Assembly: GCF_014641855.1 (NCBI RefSeq)
Contig: NZ_BMII01000021.1
Location: 41,053 to 105,052, forward strand
Length of the DNA stretch: 64,000 bases
From: Shewanella inventionis
Lineage (GTDB): Bacteria; Pseudomonadota; Gammaproteobacteria; Enterobacterales; Shewanellaceae
Direction: 5' to 3'
Part shown: in pieces, positions 55,140-64,000 of the stretch
Position numbering within the stretch: position 1 is the first letter of the stretch
Layout of the letters: each line of letters opens with the position of its first letter
Translations under genes and position numbers: made by a program
The notes under the pieces: generated by a model
What the model was told of the DNA's origin: nothing
Seen by the model: the letters and a program-made list of their open reading frames with translations, nothing else
The model's database searches: none

Positions 55140-57032
55140 TTATTTTTTAACTCTACGACGAAGCCACAATAATGGTAAAGCAAATAACCAGCCAAAACTT
55201 GCCGCACCTAGACGCTCATAGTCAGTGTCTTCTACCGCATCAGATGTATCACATGCTTCACCAGCTGTAGGTTTCAAAACCACCATACGCGGTAGATAAG
55301 ATGTAACCGGATCGCCATTGCCATCTAATTCAAACAAAGGTAATCCATTTTCACCAATAATTAACTCGCCATCTGTATCGTATTGGTATTCTGGTTTAAG
55401 AATAAACCCTGTGCCAACAATGGTGCCATCTTCGTTAATGCTGTTTGCTTCAACGACTGAGATCTCAGTATTGTAAGTTAATATCTCACCGGTTCCGTCT
55501 TGCACACTCACAGTATGACGAACCCAATTACCATCGGTATCTCTTTCGTAACCTTTTGACTCACATGTCAATTGATCGTTTAGGTTTACAAACTCTGAGG
55601 TGGTCATGTCATATAAAAAGCCCACTTTAGGACGTGGCTTTTCTTTGTCGTATGTAGATTCGATGTAACCCACGACCTGACCTTTATTGTTAATGTCTTT
55701 TGGTTTACTGCTTAGATCAGATAGTGAGGTTTGAAAGTCATTAGGAGTAGTAATGCCTTCTTCTGGGTTATTGGTGTCAAAAGTAAAGAACTTGCTCCGC
55801 AAATAGCCACTGATGTATTTACTGTAACTACCAACTAGAATACCTGAATCGTTGATGTCATAAGCAATAGAATAGTAAACGTCATCGTCCATCGTAACCC
55901 AGTTATACTGGTAATCACCATTGGCGTCTTTTATCCAGTATGCAGCATCAAAGTATAAATCGTCGTCATCACCGTTACGGTAAACGTGTGAGCGGCCTGC
56001 AACATCACCGTTTGAGTTAATCCCTAAACCTTGAGCTGTATAAATAAGCGTTGAATCTTCATCTGGGGTTAGCCCTAACTCCAGTTCTGTGCGCTCTGGT
56101 AAACCGTCTTCATCTAAGTTATTAAGATCCCATACAAAAGCACGAGTTTGATATTGAATGTACCGAGTACCGTTATCATCTGGGTATTGCCATCCTTGCA
56201 CACAAATATCGGTTGGGATCGGGTTATCTTCATCTGTATCTTCAGCATCTTCTATGCATTTATCAATACGGGTTACGCTAGATGACGCCAGAGCAGTACT
56301 GCCGTAACCCACAACTAAGTCGTTTTCATTGACTTTAGCAGCAACTGACCATCCGCCTACTTCAACGGTAGCCGCATCGACATCTGCAGTTTGCTCACGC
56401 TCGTACGTGGTAAATGAAGGTAATAACGGATATTCCACGCCATTTTTAACCGCAATACCACGCATTTCAAATTCGCGATAATAGAAATATTCTTGAGTTG
56501 TACTCGTGCCTTCGTAATCGAGTGTTAACTCTTCACCTGTATAAGCACCTACTTTTACGCCATTATTGTTAAGGCCATAAAAAAAGGTATCGACATCATT
56601 GACGATTAACTCGTCGTCTGAATCCGTTTCAGTGCTGGCAGGGTCAAATGTATCAGCCATGCTAAAAAACTCTGGAACCCAAGAACCCACTGATGCATTG
56701 TCGCTTGCTATAAAAGTAAAGTTGTTCGCTTCTATTTCAGAGTAAACAGAATATGTGATGGATTCTGCTGCGGTAATACCATCTTCAATATCAATTACAG
56801 AGTCATCAACGTCATCAATTGTTAACTTGTTTTTACCTTTTGAAATACCAACAAGTTCATCTTCGTCGTTAACTGCCATGGCATAGCCATTTCGAGTGCC
56901 ATCTAAGGTGCCGTTTAAATCGTAATCTTCAATATTAACAATTTCATACACAGACGCGGCTTGAGCCGAACCGATAACACTTAATACGCCAATCGCAACG
57001 AGTGACAGGGCTTTATCAAACTTTAACTTCAT
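55140..57032 (-). CDS. DUF3466 family exported protein with C-terminal sorting tail
   Basis: 630 residues with a signal peptide (ALSLVAIGVLSVIGSAQAAS). The body consists of repeated beta modules around phrases such as AMAVNDEDELVGIS, AYDINDSGILVGSY and KDINNKGQVVGYIES, the DUF3466 pattern. The C-terminus ASFGWLFALPLLWLRRRVKK (Gly-poor motif, hydrophobic helix, Arg cluster) resembles a GlyGly-CTERM tail cut by rhombosortase and used by type II secretion for surface display. Very acidic. Function unknown. It directly follows uup by 26 bp. Confidence 0.85.
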   Translation of the reverse strand: MKLKFDKALSLVAIGVLSVIGSAQAASVYEIVNIEDYDLNGTLDGTRNGYAMAVNDEDELVGISKGKNKLTIDDVDDSVIDIEDGITAAESITYSVYSEIEANNFTFIASDNASVGSWVPEFFSMADTFDPASTETDSDDELIVNDVDTFFYGLNNNGVKVGAYTGEELTLDYEGTSTTQEYFYYREFEMRGIAVKNGVEYPLLPSFTTYEREQTADVDAATVEVGGWSVAAKVNENDLVVGYGSTALASSSVTRIDKCIEDAEDTDEDNPIPTDICVQGWQYPDDNGTRYIQYQTRAFVWDLNNLDEDGLPERTELELGLTPDEDSTLIYTAQGLGINSNGDVAGRSHVYRNGDDDDLYFDAAYWIKDANGDYQYNWVTMDDDVYYSIAYDINDSGILVGSYSKYISGYLRSKFFTFDTNNPEEGITTPNDFQTSLSDLSSKPKDINNKGQVVGYIESTYDKEKPRPKVGFLYDMTTSEFVNLNDQLTCESKGYERDTDGNWVRHTVSVQDGTGEILTYNTEISVVEANSINEDGTIVGTGFILKPEYQYDTDGELIIGENGLPLFELDGNGDPVTSYLPRMVVLKPTAGEACDTSDAVEDTDYERLGAASFGWLFALPLLWLRRRVKK

Positions 57033-57057
57033 GTAACCATTCCTGTTTTATTATGCT

Positions 57058-58974
57058 TTACTTCAGTGACTCTAGTTCTTCCCAGCGTTGGAAGCACAGC
57101 TCTAAATTCTGTTCTTTCTCTGCTAATGTTTGCAGAGCCTTATTAACTGTATCCGCTGGTTGGCTGTAAAAATCAGCACTGCTCACGGTTTGTTGTAGTG
57201 TTTCAATCTCTTGTTCAAGCAACTCCATTTGACTTGGAAGCGCTTCTAACTCTTTTTGTAATTTATAAGAGAGCTTTTTAGCTGGCTTTTCTGGTGCTTT
57301 TACAGGCTTTGTTTCTACAACGGGTGTCGTTTGGACAACAGTTGTTGCAACTGGTTCCTCAGAATAAAATTTTGCTCCCTGAGAAATTGCATCTTGATAA
57401 CCGCCTACGTATTCAGACCAATGGCCATTACCCGCAAACCACCAGCTACTGGTGACGGTATTATCAATAAATGCTCTGTCGTGGCTCACGATTAATAACG
57501 TACCTTCAAAATCAGTGAGCAGAGACTCTAACAACTCTAATGTCTCAATATCAAGATCGTTTGTTGGTTCGTCGAGAATAATGAGGTTTGCAGGGCGTAA
57601 TAACAACCTTGCGAGCAATAAACGGTTCTTTTCTCCACCAGAGAGTGCTTTTACCGGAGTGCGAGCGCGCATAGGCGAAAATAAGAAATCTTGTAAGTAG
57701 CTTAAAATATGGCGATCTTGACCATTAATGGTGACTGTGCTTTTACCTTCGCCAACGTTTTCTTCGACTGTTTTTTCAGGATCTAGCGCTTCTCGGTACT
57801 GGTCAAAATAGGCGATTTCTAGCTTTGTGCCGACTTTAATTTCGCCAGATTGAGGTTGCAGTTTTTCTATCAATAACTTAATTAGTGTTGATTTACCACA
57901 GCCATTAGGCCCGATAAGTGCAATACGATCGCCGCGCATCACGGTAGTGCTAAAGTTTTTGACTAAATTTTTATCCGGTAAGTTGTAGTTTACGTCTTTT
58001 ACATCAAAGACTAACTTACCTGAACGCTCTGTATCAGACACTGCCATTTTAGCATTGCCCTGGCGATTGAGCCGTTCACTACGCTCGACTCGTAATGCTT
58101 TTAACGCCCTTACTCGACCTTCGTTACGGGTGCGACGCGCTTTTACACCTTGACGGATCCAGGTTTCTTCTTCAGCTAGTTTTTTATCAAAATGGGCGTT
58201 TTTTTCAGCCTCAACACGAAGCCACTCTTGCTTACCGTCTAAATATGCTTGATAACTGCCAGGCCATGAGGTAACGACACCACGGTCTAGGTCGACAATG
58301 CGAGTGGCCATACGTTGAATAAAACCACGGTCATGGCTGACAAATACGATTGCGCCCTTAAAGCTAAGCAAAAACTGCTCCAGCCATTCAATGGTATCAA
58401 TGTCTAGATGGTTAGTCGGCTCGTCGAGTAACAACAAATCAGGGTCTACAACCAATGCTCTGGCTAAGGCTACTTTACGCTGCCACCCACCAGAAAGCTC
58501 GCTTAATGGTTTGTCAGGATCCAGTCCAAGTAATTGACAATTTTGAATAATACGTGAATCAAGCTGCCAACCATTATTATGATCTAGCACCTCTTGGATC
58601 CGCTGCATTTCATTGAGCATACGCTCCATATCATCAGGGTTAGCTTCTGCTACGTCATGTGATAATTGATGATACTTCTCTAATGCTTCACCTATGTCTT
58701 TTAAAGCTGCAGCAATATAAGCATATACCGAGCCTGTTTCTGCTTTAGGTGGATCTTGCTGTAAACGGCTCACATTCACATCATTGGCAATGTTGAATTC
58801 GCCATCATCAAGCAATACATCACCTGATAACACTTTCATTAAGCTTGATTTACCCGCGCCGTTGCGTCCAACAATACAGACGCGCTCGCCTGGCTCAATG
58901 GTAAAATCTGCATTTTGCAATAAAGGAGTGTAACCGTAGGCTAACGAGCCATTATTTATCCGAACCAGACTCAA
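57058..58974 (-). CDS. uup: ABC-F family ATPase Uup
   Basis: 638 residues with two complete nucleotide-binding domains: Walker A GRNGAGKSS and GPNGCGKST, signatures LSGGWQRKVALARAL and LSGGEKNRLLLARLL, Walker B LLLDEPTNHLDI and IILDEPTNDLDI. No membrane segments. A lysine-rich coiled-coil tail (KAPEKPAKKLSYKLQKELEA) is typical of Uup and binds DNA in E. coli. Uup affects transposon excision and ribosome-associated functions. The gene lies 1 bp after the glutaredoxin-like gene, and rlmKL-uup linkage is conserved. Confidence 0.96.
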   Translation of the reverse strand: MSLVRINNGSLAYGYTPLLQNADFTIEPGERVCIVGRNGAGKSSLMKVLSGDVLLDDGEFNIANDVNVSRLQQDPPKAETGSVYAYIAAALKDIGEALEKYHQLSHDVAEANPDDMERMLNEMQRIQEVLDHNNGWQLDSRIIQNCQLLGLDPDKPLSELSGGWQRKVALARALVVDPDLLLLDEPTNHLDIDTIEWLEQFLLSFKGAIVFVSHDRGFIQRMATRIVDLDRGVVTSWPGSYQAYLDGKQEWLRVEAEKNAHFDKKLAEEETWIRQGVKARRTRNEGRVRALKALRVERSERLNRQGNAKMAVSDTERSGKLVFDVKDVNYNLPDKNLVKNFSTTVMRGDRIALIGPNGCGKSTLIKLLIEKLQPQSGEIKVGTKLEIAYFDQYREALDPEKTVEENVGEGKSTVTINGQDRHILSYLQDFLFSPMRARTPVKALSGGEKNRLLLARLLLRPANLIILDEPTNDLDIETLELLESLLTDFEGTLLIVSHDRAFIDNTVTSSWWFAGNGHWSEYVGGYQDAISQGAKFYSEEPVATTVVQTTPVVETKPVKAPEKPAKKLSYKLQKELEALPSQMELLEQEIETLQQTVSSADFYSQPADTVNKALQTLAEKEQNLELCFQRWEELESLK

Positions 58975-58975
58975 T

Positions 58976-59209
58976 CTAAACTCCTATAAACTCTTGTAAT
59001 TGTTGGCTATCAAAAGGCCAAAATAATTCACGTTGCCCCTGTATTAGCACTGGAATACTTATACCATAACGCTCAGCTAAGGCGTCATCGTCGCAAATGT
59101 CAACGTGTTGAAAATGAATACCTGTATGCTTAACAAGTGCCAAAGCAATATCACACAGATGGCAACCCTCTGTGTGATACAAGATGTAAGGCTCAACATT
59201 ATTTGGCAT
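58976..59209 (-). CDS. Glutaredoxin family (DUF836-like) protein
   Basis: 77 residues from the ATG at 59209, overlapping the rlmKL end by 11 bp. The thioredoxin-fold start contains [19 protein letters not shown] with a CXXC pair and ISIPVLIQ with the cis-proline. Such small proteins between rlmKL and uup are common in Shewanella and relatives. Likely redox-active, partner unknown. Confidence 0.87.
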   Translation of the reverse strand: MPNNVEPYILYHTEGCHLCDIALALVKHTGIHFQHVDICDDDALAERYGISIPVLIQGQRELFWPFDSQQLQEFIGV

Positions 59210-61334
59210 GGGTGAGCAACCAAACATTATGAATATGCGGGTTGCGCTTATAATCTAACGGCAAACATAAATGGTCGATGTTAGTCACATCAATCCCTGC
59301 TTGATTAAGGGCGTCGATGTCCATTTTGAACTTACGTTTGTTGTTAGAAAATACAAGCTCACCATTTGGGGCAAGTAACTTAATTAAACCAGACAACATT
59401 TCGGCGTGGTCGCGCTGTACATCCCAACTGTCTTCCATACGTTTTGAGTTTGAAAACGTTGGTGGATCGATAAAAATCAAATCAAACTGTTGGTGACTGT
59501 TGTCTTTTATCCACTGTAAACAATCAGCCTGAATAAAGTCATACTTAGCACCAGACAAACCGTTCAAAGCAAAGTTCTCTTTTGCCCAATTTATGTAAGT
59601 GTTTGACATATCTATAGTAGTAACTGACTTTGCGCCACCAATTGCTGCATGTACAGACGCTGAGCCGGTATAAGCAAATAAGTTAAGTACACGTTTGCCT
59701 TTAGATTTATCGCCTACGAGTTTTCGCGTTACGCGGTGATCTAAGAACAAGCCGGTGTCTAAATAACCGGTTAAGTTAAGCTTAAACTTTGCACCGTATT
59801 CTTCGGTGATGACTTCTACTTTGCGTTCATCGAGTTTTTGATACTGACTTGTGCCTTTTTGACGCTCACGGGTTTTAAGCGTAACGCGATCAGGGTGAAT
59901 ACCTAATGCACCTGGCAATGCCAATAACACATCGCTGATCCGACGTTTTGTAACGGCTTCAGGGATGGTAGCGGGTGCTGAATATTCTTGAATAACCACA
60001 TAATCAACGTACTTATCAATGGCTACGTTATATTCTGGCAAGTCGGCATCATACAAACGATAGCTGTCGATACGCTCTTTTTTAGCCCATTTTTCGAGTT
60101 GCTTGAGGTTCTTTTTGATACGGTTAACAAATGCTGGCGCGATGTCAGCAATATCAACCCCATCAGGTAAAACGACGGCTTCACGACGGGTGCTTTTGGC
60201 ATGTAAGGTATAAATGTTAAATGCACATTCAAGGGCGCCGTTAAACATTTTCATTTGCTTGTCGGCTTTAAGTTTTAGCGACGACAATAATTCAATGTCG
60301 CTGCACAGCATGGCAATTTTCCAACCGCCAAACTCTTTTTTAAACTTGTCACCTAATTGGTAATAAAGCTGTAAAAGCTCAGTGACATTACCTAAACGCT
60401 CACCGTATGGCGGGTTTGAAATTAAAAAGCCTTCGCTCACAGGCGGTGAAACATCTAATGCATCAGAAACGCTAAACTCAATGAGATCTGCCACACCTGC
60501 ATTTTCAGCATTGCGCTTAGCAATTGAGACGAGGTGCGCTTCAATATCTGATCCATAAAACTTAATTTTGCAGCGTGTTTTACCTAAGGTTGCACGAGCT
60601 TGAGCTTCTGCTAATACATTCTGCCACATGGCTTTATTGTGGCTTTGCCAATTCTCGAAACCAAACTTTTCACGTTTTAAGCCAGGCGCAATGTCGGCAG
60701 CCATTAATGCCGCTTCAATTAACACTGTGCCGCTACCACAAAATGGATCTAGGATAGTGGTTTGATCAGCTTGCCAGCCACTTCGCACTAGCATGTTTGC
60801 TGCTAAATTTTCTTTTAGTGGTGCTTCGCCAGTAGTTGAGCGATAACCACGTTGATGTAAAGATGCACCAGAAAAATTCATCGAAATGGTTAGTTGACCA
60901 TTACGAAAGTGCGCATCAATTTTAAAGTCAGGGTTTACCCGTTCAACATCAGGGCGGCTTGAACCGTCATCACGAAAACGATCGACCACCGCATCTTTAA
61001 TTTTTAGCGCACCAAACTGAGTATTGTTGATAAACCCACCGGTACCGTGAAAGTCGATACTAAAGGTTTTTTTATGTGAAAAGTGCGACGGCCAATCGAT
61101 GCAATATGCTGCGTTATAAAGTTGCTCGGCAGATTCACAAGCTCCTTTATAAATCACTAAGACGATACGGCTCGCTAAGCGGGTCCAGAGGGTGATCCGA
61201 TATGCCAGTTCAAGCGGTGCAGAAAAGTACACACCGGCAACGCTTTCTTTAACATCGGTAGCGCCAAAATCTTTCAATTCAGAGGCTAGGCTATATTCAA
61301 AACCCTTAGGGGCTGCAGCAAAAAAATTAAACAT
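59199..61334 (-). CDS. rlmL: Bifunctional 23S rRNA methyltransferase RlmKL
   Basis: 711 residues. An N-terminal THUMP domain, the RlmL methyltransferase ([31 protein letters not shown]; m2G2445) and the C-terminal RlmK domain ([35 protein letters not shown]; m7G2069). E. coli RlmKL has 702 residues. Both catalytic NPPY/DPPTF sites are present. Confidence 0.97.
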   Translation of the reverse strand: MFNFFAAAPKGFEYSLASELKDFGATDVKESVAGVYFSAPLELAYRITLWTRLASRIVLVIYKGACESAEQLYNAAYCIDWPSHFSHKKTFSIDFHGTGGFINNTQFGALKIKDAVVDRFRDDGSSRPDVERVNPDFKIDAHFRNGQLTISMNFSGASLHQRGYRSTTGEAPLKENLAANMLVRSGWQADQTTILDPFCGSGTVLIEAALMAADIAPGLKREKFGFENWQSHNKAMWQNVLAEAQARATLGKTRCKIKFYGSDIEAHLVSIAKRNAENAGVADLIEFSVSDALDVSPPVSEGFLISNPPYGERLGNVTELLQLYYQLGDKFKKEFGGWKIAMLCSDIELLSSLKLKADKQMKMFNGALECAFNIYTLHAKSTRREAVVLPDGVDIADIAPAFVNRIKKNLKQLEKWAKKERIDSYRLYDADLPEYNVAIDKYVDYVVIQEYSAPATIPEAVTKRRISDVLLALPGALGIHPDRVTLKTRERQKGTSQYQKLDERKVEVITEEYGAKFKLNLTGYLDTGLFLDHRVTRKLVGDKSKGKRVLNLFAYTGSASVHAAIGGAKSVTTIDMSNTYINWAKENFALNGLSGAKYDFIQADCLQWIKDNSHQQFDLIFIDPPTFSNSKRMEDSWDVQRDHAEMLSGLIKLLAPNGELVFSNNKRKFKMDIDALNQAGIDVTNIDHLCLPLDYKRNPHIHNVWLLTHAK

Positions 61335-61623
61335 GTATTAGTCAGTCATCGTTACACAAAATTCAGTGCAGCATTATACCTGTTCAAACACATATCCCCA
61401 ACGACTTATCGAACTGGGCCTATAAATTCTCCAATTTGAACCTTTAATGTTCAATATTCGCAATTTAAACCGAGTAGCGATTAATTAATCGGCAAACAAA
61501 TAAGTTTAATTCGATTTTGCTTGCAAACATAAATAGGGATCGCTATAGTTCGCCCCGCTTTGAGGCAGACAGCAATCACACCAACAGGTATGAAGCTTAA
61601 CTCTTAAAGCAGCGTTTACCGGA

Positions 61624-61699
<76 letters not shown>

Positions 61700-61743
61700 A
61701 TTCTTAGTTAATAGAATTAAAACAATTAGCAGCGTTTATCGGA

Positions 61744-61819
<76 letters not shown>

Positions 61820-61863
61820 ATTCTTTGTTAATAGAATTAAAACAATTAACAGCGTTTATCGGA

Positions 61864-61958
61864 CGCGGAACAGAACAATTGATAGCTCGCCGGGCTCAGC
61901 TTTTTATTAACAAGAGTCGAAGGTCGTCGCTTTTTATCAAGTCCTGCTCCCGCAACCA
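61864..61958 (+). pseudogene. Aberrant tRNA-fMet-like copy A (95 nt)
   Basis: Occupies the next 120-bp register. The 5' side is mutated (CGCGGAACAGAACAATTGAT), the anticodon loop is replaced by GCTTTTTATTAACAAGAGT and the T stem by CGCTTTTTAT, yet CAAGTCCTGCTCCCGCAACC and the final A are perfect. No CAU anticodon remains. Confidence 0.85.
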
Positions 61959-62003
61959 CTTTCTTGTTTAACAAGAATAAAGATAAACAAAATCAAAATC
62001 AGT

Positions 62004-62079
<76 letters not shown>

Positions 62080-62154
62080 TTTTGACAATTCAATATTTTT
62101 AACTCTTCATATTCATTCCAAATTACTTACTAAAATTTCAGTGTAACCTTACTG

Positions 62155-62263
62155 TGCACAAAGTAATTGGTAGTTTGTCGTGCTCAGATTTTTATAAACT
62201 ACTCTTTTTTATAAGCAAACGCTGAAGGTCGTCGCTTTTTATCAAGTCCTGCTCCCGCAACCA
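62155..62263 (+). pseudogene. Aberrant tRNA-fMet-like copy B (long insert)
   Basis: The acceptor 5' strand is lost (GTGCACAAAGTAATTGGTAG), and the anticodon loop is expanded to a long AT-rich insert (AGATTTTTATAAACTACTCT and on). GCTGAAGGTCGTCGCTTTTT and the 3' end with CCA are kept. Start approximate. Confidence 0.8.
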
Positions 62264-62307
62264 ATTCTTGTTTAACAAGAATAAAGATAAACAAAATCAA
62301 AATCAGT

Positions 62308-62402
62308 CGCGGGATGGAGCAGTTGATAGCTCGCCGGGCTCAGCTTTTTATAAACAATCGTCGAAGGTCGTAGATTTTTATCAAGTCCTGCTCCCGCAAC
62401 CA
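62308..62402 (+). pseudogene. Aberrant tRNA-fMet-like copy C (95 nt, intact acceptor)
   Basis: Acceptor CGCGGGA/TCCCGCA, D arm and CCA end are intact (GGAGCAGTTGATAGCTC), but the anticodon loop carries an insert (AGCTTTTTATAAACAATCGT) and the T stem-loop is replaced by AGATTTTTAT. Same 95-nt length as copy A. It could still be processed by RNase P. Confidence 0.82.
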
Positions 62403-62483
62403 TTTTGAAACCTCAAATATCCAATATCCAATTGCTTATACCCTCTATTAAATATAAATACTCCAATATTATCAGATAAATAC

Positions 62484-62588
62484 CAAATCAATTGACAGCG
62501 CGTCGTGCTCAGCTTTTTATAAACTACTCTTTATTATAAGCAAACGCTGAAGGTCGTCGCTTTTTATCAAGCCCTGTTCCCGCAACCA
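62484..62588 (+). pseudogene. Aberrant tRNA-fMet-like copy D (long insert)
   Basis: Like copy B: a decayed 5' end (CAATTGACAGCGCGTCG), the same long insert (TTTATAAACTACTCTTTATT), GCTGAAGGTCGTCGCTTTTT, then GCCCTGTTCCCGCAACCA. Copies B and D form one subfamily, A and C another. Start approximate. Confidence 0.8.
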
Positions 62589-62664
62589 CTTTCTCTGTTC
62601 AGAAAACAAGCTTAGCGCATACAATCTAGCTAAATGAATAAACACAACATATGTCTGACCATGT

Positions 62665-63360
62665 TTAATCAAGTGTGTTAAGAAAAGTTTCGATGCATTG
62701 ATTTACACTATCGGGTTGTTCAGCAAACACCATATGGCTGCCCTTCTCTATTATGGCGATTTGCGCATTGGGGATTTGCTGCTGTAAAAATGTGGCATAT
62801 TTTATCGGTGTCATTTGATCTGCATCGCCCACAATAATTAACGTCGGCACATCAATTTTCGGCAGTTGCTCGATAACGTCAAATTTATCGCAAATGGTGA
62901 AATCAGTCAGCATGACGCTAACACCATTATTGATAATTGAATTGTTAATTTGTGTTTGTAATGGCTCGGCAATATTTTGATTTGCCGCCAGTAAATAATC
63001 TGGGAACGGCTGTTTTAACTCAACAAGCTCAGACAGTGATTGTAACAGTTGAGGCATTACTTTGAGCCGAGCTCCCGCGCCAATGAGCACTAACGCCTTT
63101 AATCGTATCTTTGCCTTTGCTGAGATAGCGAACTGTAATGCTACTGCACTGCCAAGAGAATGCCCAACTAACACCACGTCGAACAACTGATGCTGGGTAA
63201 TGTAGTCTGCTAACCATTGCACTAATTCATCAGCACTTGCCAATGCTTGCCCATCTGGATGACCGGGGTAATCAACCGCAATGCTATGTTCAAAAAACTG
63301 TTGCTGGAGCTGCCAAACAACATGCGTACAACCAGAACCATGCAAAAAGAGTAACGTCAT
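62665..63360 (-). CDS. Alpha/beta hydrolase
   Basis: 231 residues. Oxyanion segment LFLHGSGCTHVVW, nucleophile elbow VGHSLGSAVALQ, catalytic Asp in TLIIVGDADQMTP and His in IEKGSHMVFAEQP. The fold matches the BioH/esterase-like group, but no specific substrate is indicated. It is 16 bp downstream of the rhodanese gene, probably co-transcribed. Confidence 0.9.
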   Translation of the reverse strand: MTLLFLHGSGCTHVVWQLQQQFFEHSIAVDYPGHPDGQALASADELVQWLADYITQHQLFDVVLVGHSLGSAVALQFAISAKAKIRLKALVLIGAGARLKVMPQLLQSLSELVELKQPFPDYLLAANQNIAEPLQTQINNSIINNGVSVMLTDFTICDKFDVIEQLPKIDVPTLIIVGDADQMTPIKYATFLQQQIPNAQIAIIEKGSHMVFAEQPDSVNQCIETFLNTLD

Positions 63361-63376
63361 AATAATGAACCTTTTT

Positions 63377-63751
63377 CTATTTATTTGAGGTTGATAATGT
63401 CGGCAGTTTCGCTTTCCACCAACTCAACATGCCACCTTTGAGTTGATACACCTCTTTAAATCCAGACAGCTTTAGTTTTCTAACGGCTGGAATACTTCGG
63501 TGGGCAGAGAGACAAATGACAATGGTGAGATGATCTTTATTTAGCTGCAGTTGCTTAACTGAATCTGCAAAATAATGAGTAATTGGAAGGTTAATCGCCC
63601 CTTTGATATGAGATTTATCCCACTCCAACGCAGTGCGCACATCGACTATTTGAATATTATTATCTTCAAGATGCTGAAAAACACTTTTAGCATCCATTTC
63701 TGGCACGTCACCGAATGGTAACCATTGGGATAACCGGCTGAGAAATGACAT
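63377..63751 (-). CDS. Rhodanese-like sulfurtransferase domain protein
   Basis: 124 residues, a single rhodanese domain: IQIVDVRTALEWDKSHIKGA, then the active-site Cys in IVICLSAHRSIPAVRKL and GMLSWWKAKLP. The active-site loop CLSAHRS has the six-residue length used for sulfur. A cytoplasmic persulfide carrier or GlpE-like enzyme is likely. It shares a promoter region with the hydrolase downstream. Confidence 0.9.
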   Translation of the reverse strand: MSFLSRLSQWLPFGDVPEMDAKSVFQHLEDNNIQIVDVRTALEWDKSHIKGAINLPITHYFADSVKQLQLNKDHLTIVICLSAHRSIPAVRKLKLSGFKEVYQLKGGMLSWWKAKLPTLSTSNK

Positions 63752-63873
63752 TAGCAGTTCCTTAAAATAATAAGAGCTTAGCTTAAACTACATTATGTCC
63801 AGTCCTTTATTCAATCGATTAAAGTTTGATACCTGCATAACGTCGGATCAGAACAATTATTCATTCAGTCAGC

Positions 63874-64000
63874 GTAAGCGGTAAATAAACCCCACATACT
63901 CAATCATAAAAATAGTTGTCATAGTACCTCACCAATTTAAGGAGGCACTATGTCATCACAAGAAAAACACCAGTATTGGTCTTCATTAATCGAGCAGCAA
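63874..64000 (+). mobile_element. Left end of a probable IS66-family element
   Basis: GTAAGCGGTAAATAAACCCC at 63874 resembles the terminal inverted repeat of IS66-type elements (GTAAGCG). A small ORF with a strong ribosome site starts 77 bp inside. The element continues beyond the window. Confidence 0.55.
63951..64000 (+). CDS. IS66 TnpA-like protein, 5' end only
   Basis: MSSQEKHQYWSSLIEQQ in frame to the window end, with AAGGAGG 9 bp upstream. The Q-Y-W-X-X-X-I/L-E pattern is common at the N-terminus of IS66 accessory TnpA proteins. Only 16 full codons are visible, so the assignment is tentative. Confidence 0.5.

Overview
The window is chromosomal DNA from a marine gammaproteobacterium, almost certainly a Shewanella. 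The strongest evidence is a complete outer-membrane electron conduit: two extracellular decaheme lipoproteins (omcA-like and mtrC-like), a periplasmic decaheme mtrA and a beta-barrel mtrB. The neighbours cdaR/sdaR, glxK and panP, the low GC content and the housekeeping blocks rlmKL-uup-rmf-fabA-lonH and uvrY-uvrC-pgsA-tRNA(Gly-Cys-Leu) agree with this.

Layout. 1-8.1 kb (minus strand): the start of a DUF885 lipoprotein gene, then a tightly coupled TonB2-type energy-transduction operon (DUF3450, TtpC-like, ExbB, ExbD, TonB, TPR) and a methyltransferase. 8.2-10.8 kb: a large TonB-dependent receptor, a plausible client of that TonB system. 11.5-19.5 kb: divergent polB and dinG sharing one perfect LexA-type box; dinG is followed by a TSUP permease, priC, a DUF2057 protein, a histone-deacetylase-like protein and comFB. 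19.6 kb: the 4.5S SRP RNA gene (minus). 20.0-27.6 kb: omcA-mtrC-mtrA-mtrB, with a terminator after omcA, a U-less hairpin between mtrC and mtrA and a terminator after mtrB. 27.9-32.3 kb: sugar-diacid regulator, glycerate kinase, PLP aspartate decarboxylase. 32.5-39.2 kb: chemoreceptor, tRNA-Leu/Cys/Gly, pgsA, uvrC, uvrY, yjbQ. 39.6-41.6 kb: an overlapping SCO1 / YwqK-like / YHYH-domain cluster. 41.9-43.4 kb: a DASS anion symporter.

43.5-52.1 kb is accessory. Five tandem repeats resembling tRNA-Ser ends lead into an 8-kb genomic island inserted at the 3' end of tRNA-Ser(UGA). A 30-bp direct repeat bounds it (44054-44083 and 52018-52047), and a tyrosine recombinase lies next to the tRNA. Its cargo is Rhs remnants with small secreted or membrane proteins, one intact and several broken Y1-type transposase copies, an IS481-like fragment, and two genes flanking a well-formed integron attC site without an integrase.

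52.3-61.3 kb returns to core genome: lonH, fabA, rmf (58 codons), a DUF3466 surface protein, uup, a glutaredoxin-like gene and rlmKL. 61.6-62.6 kb holds three intact initiator tRNA-Met genes among four aberrant tRNA-like copies that keep the acceptor/CCA end but have expanded middles. 62.7-63.8 kb: an alpha/beta hydrolase and a rhodanese. The window ends in what looks like the left end of an IS66-type element.

A cross-cutting theme is that three separate tRNA loci (Gly, Ser, iMet) carry tandem, degenerate tRNA-derived repeats.
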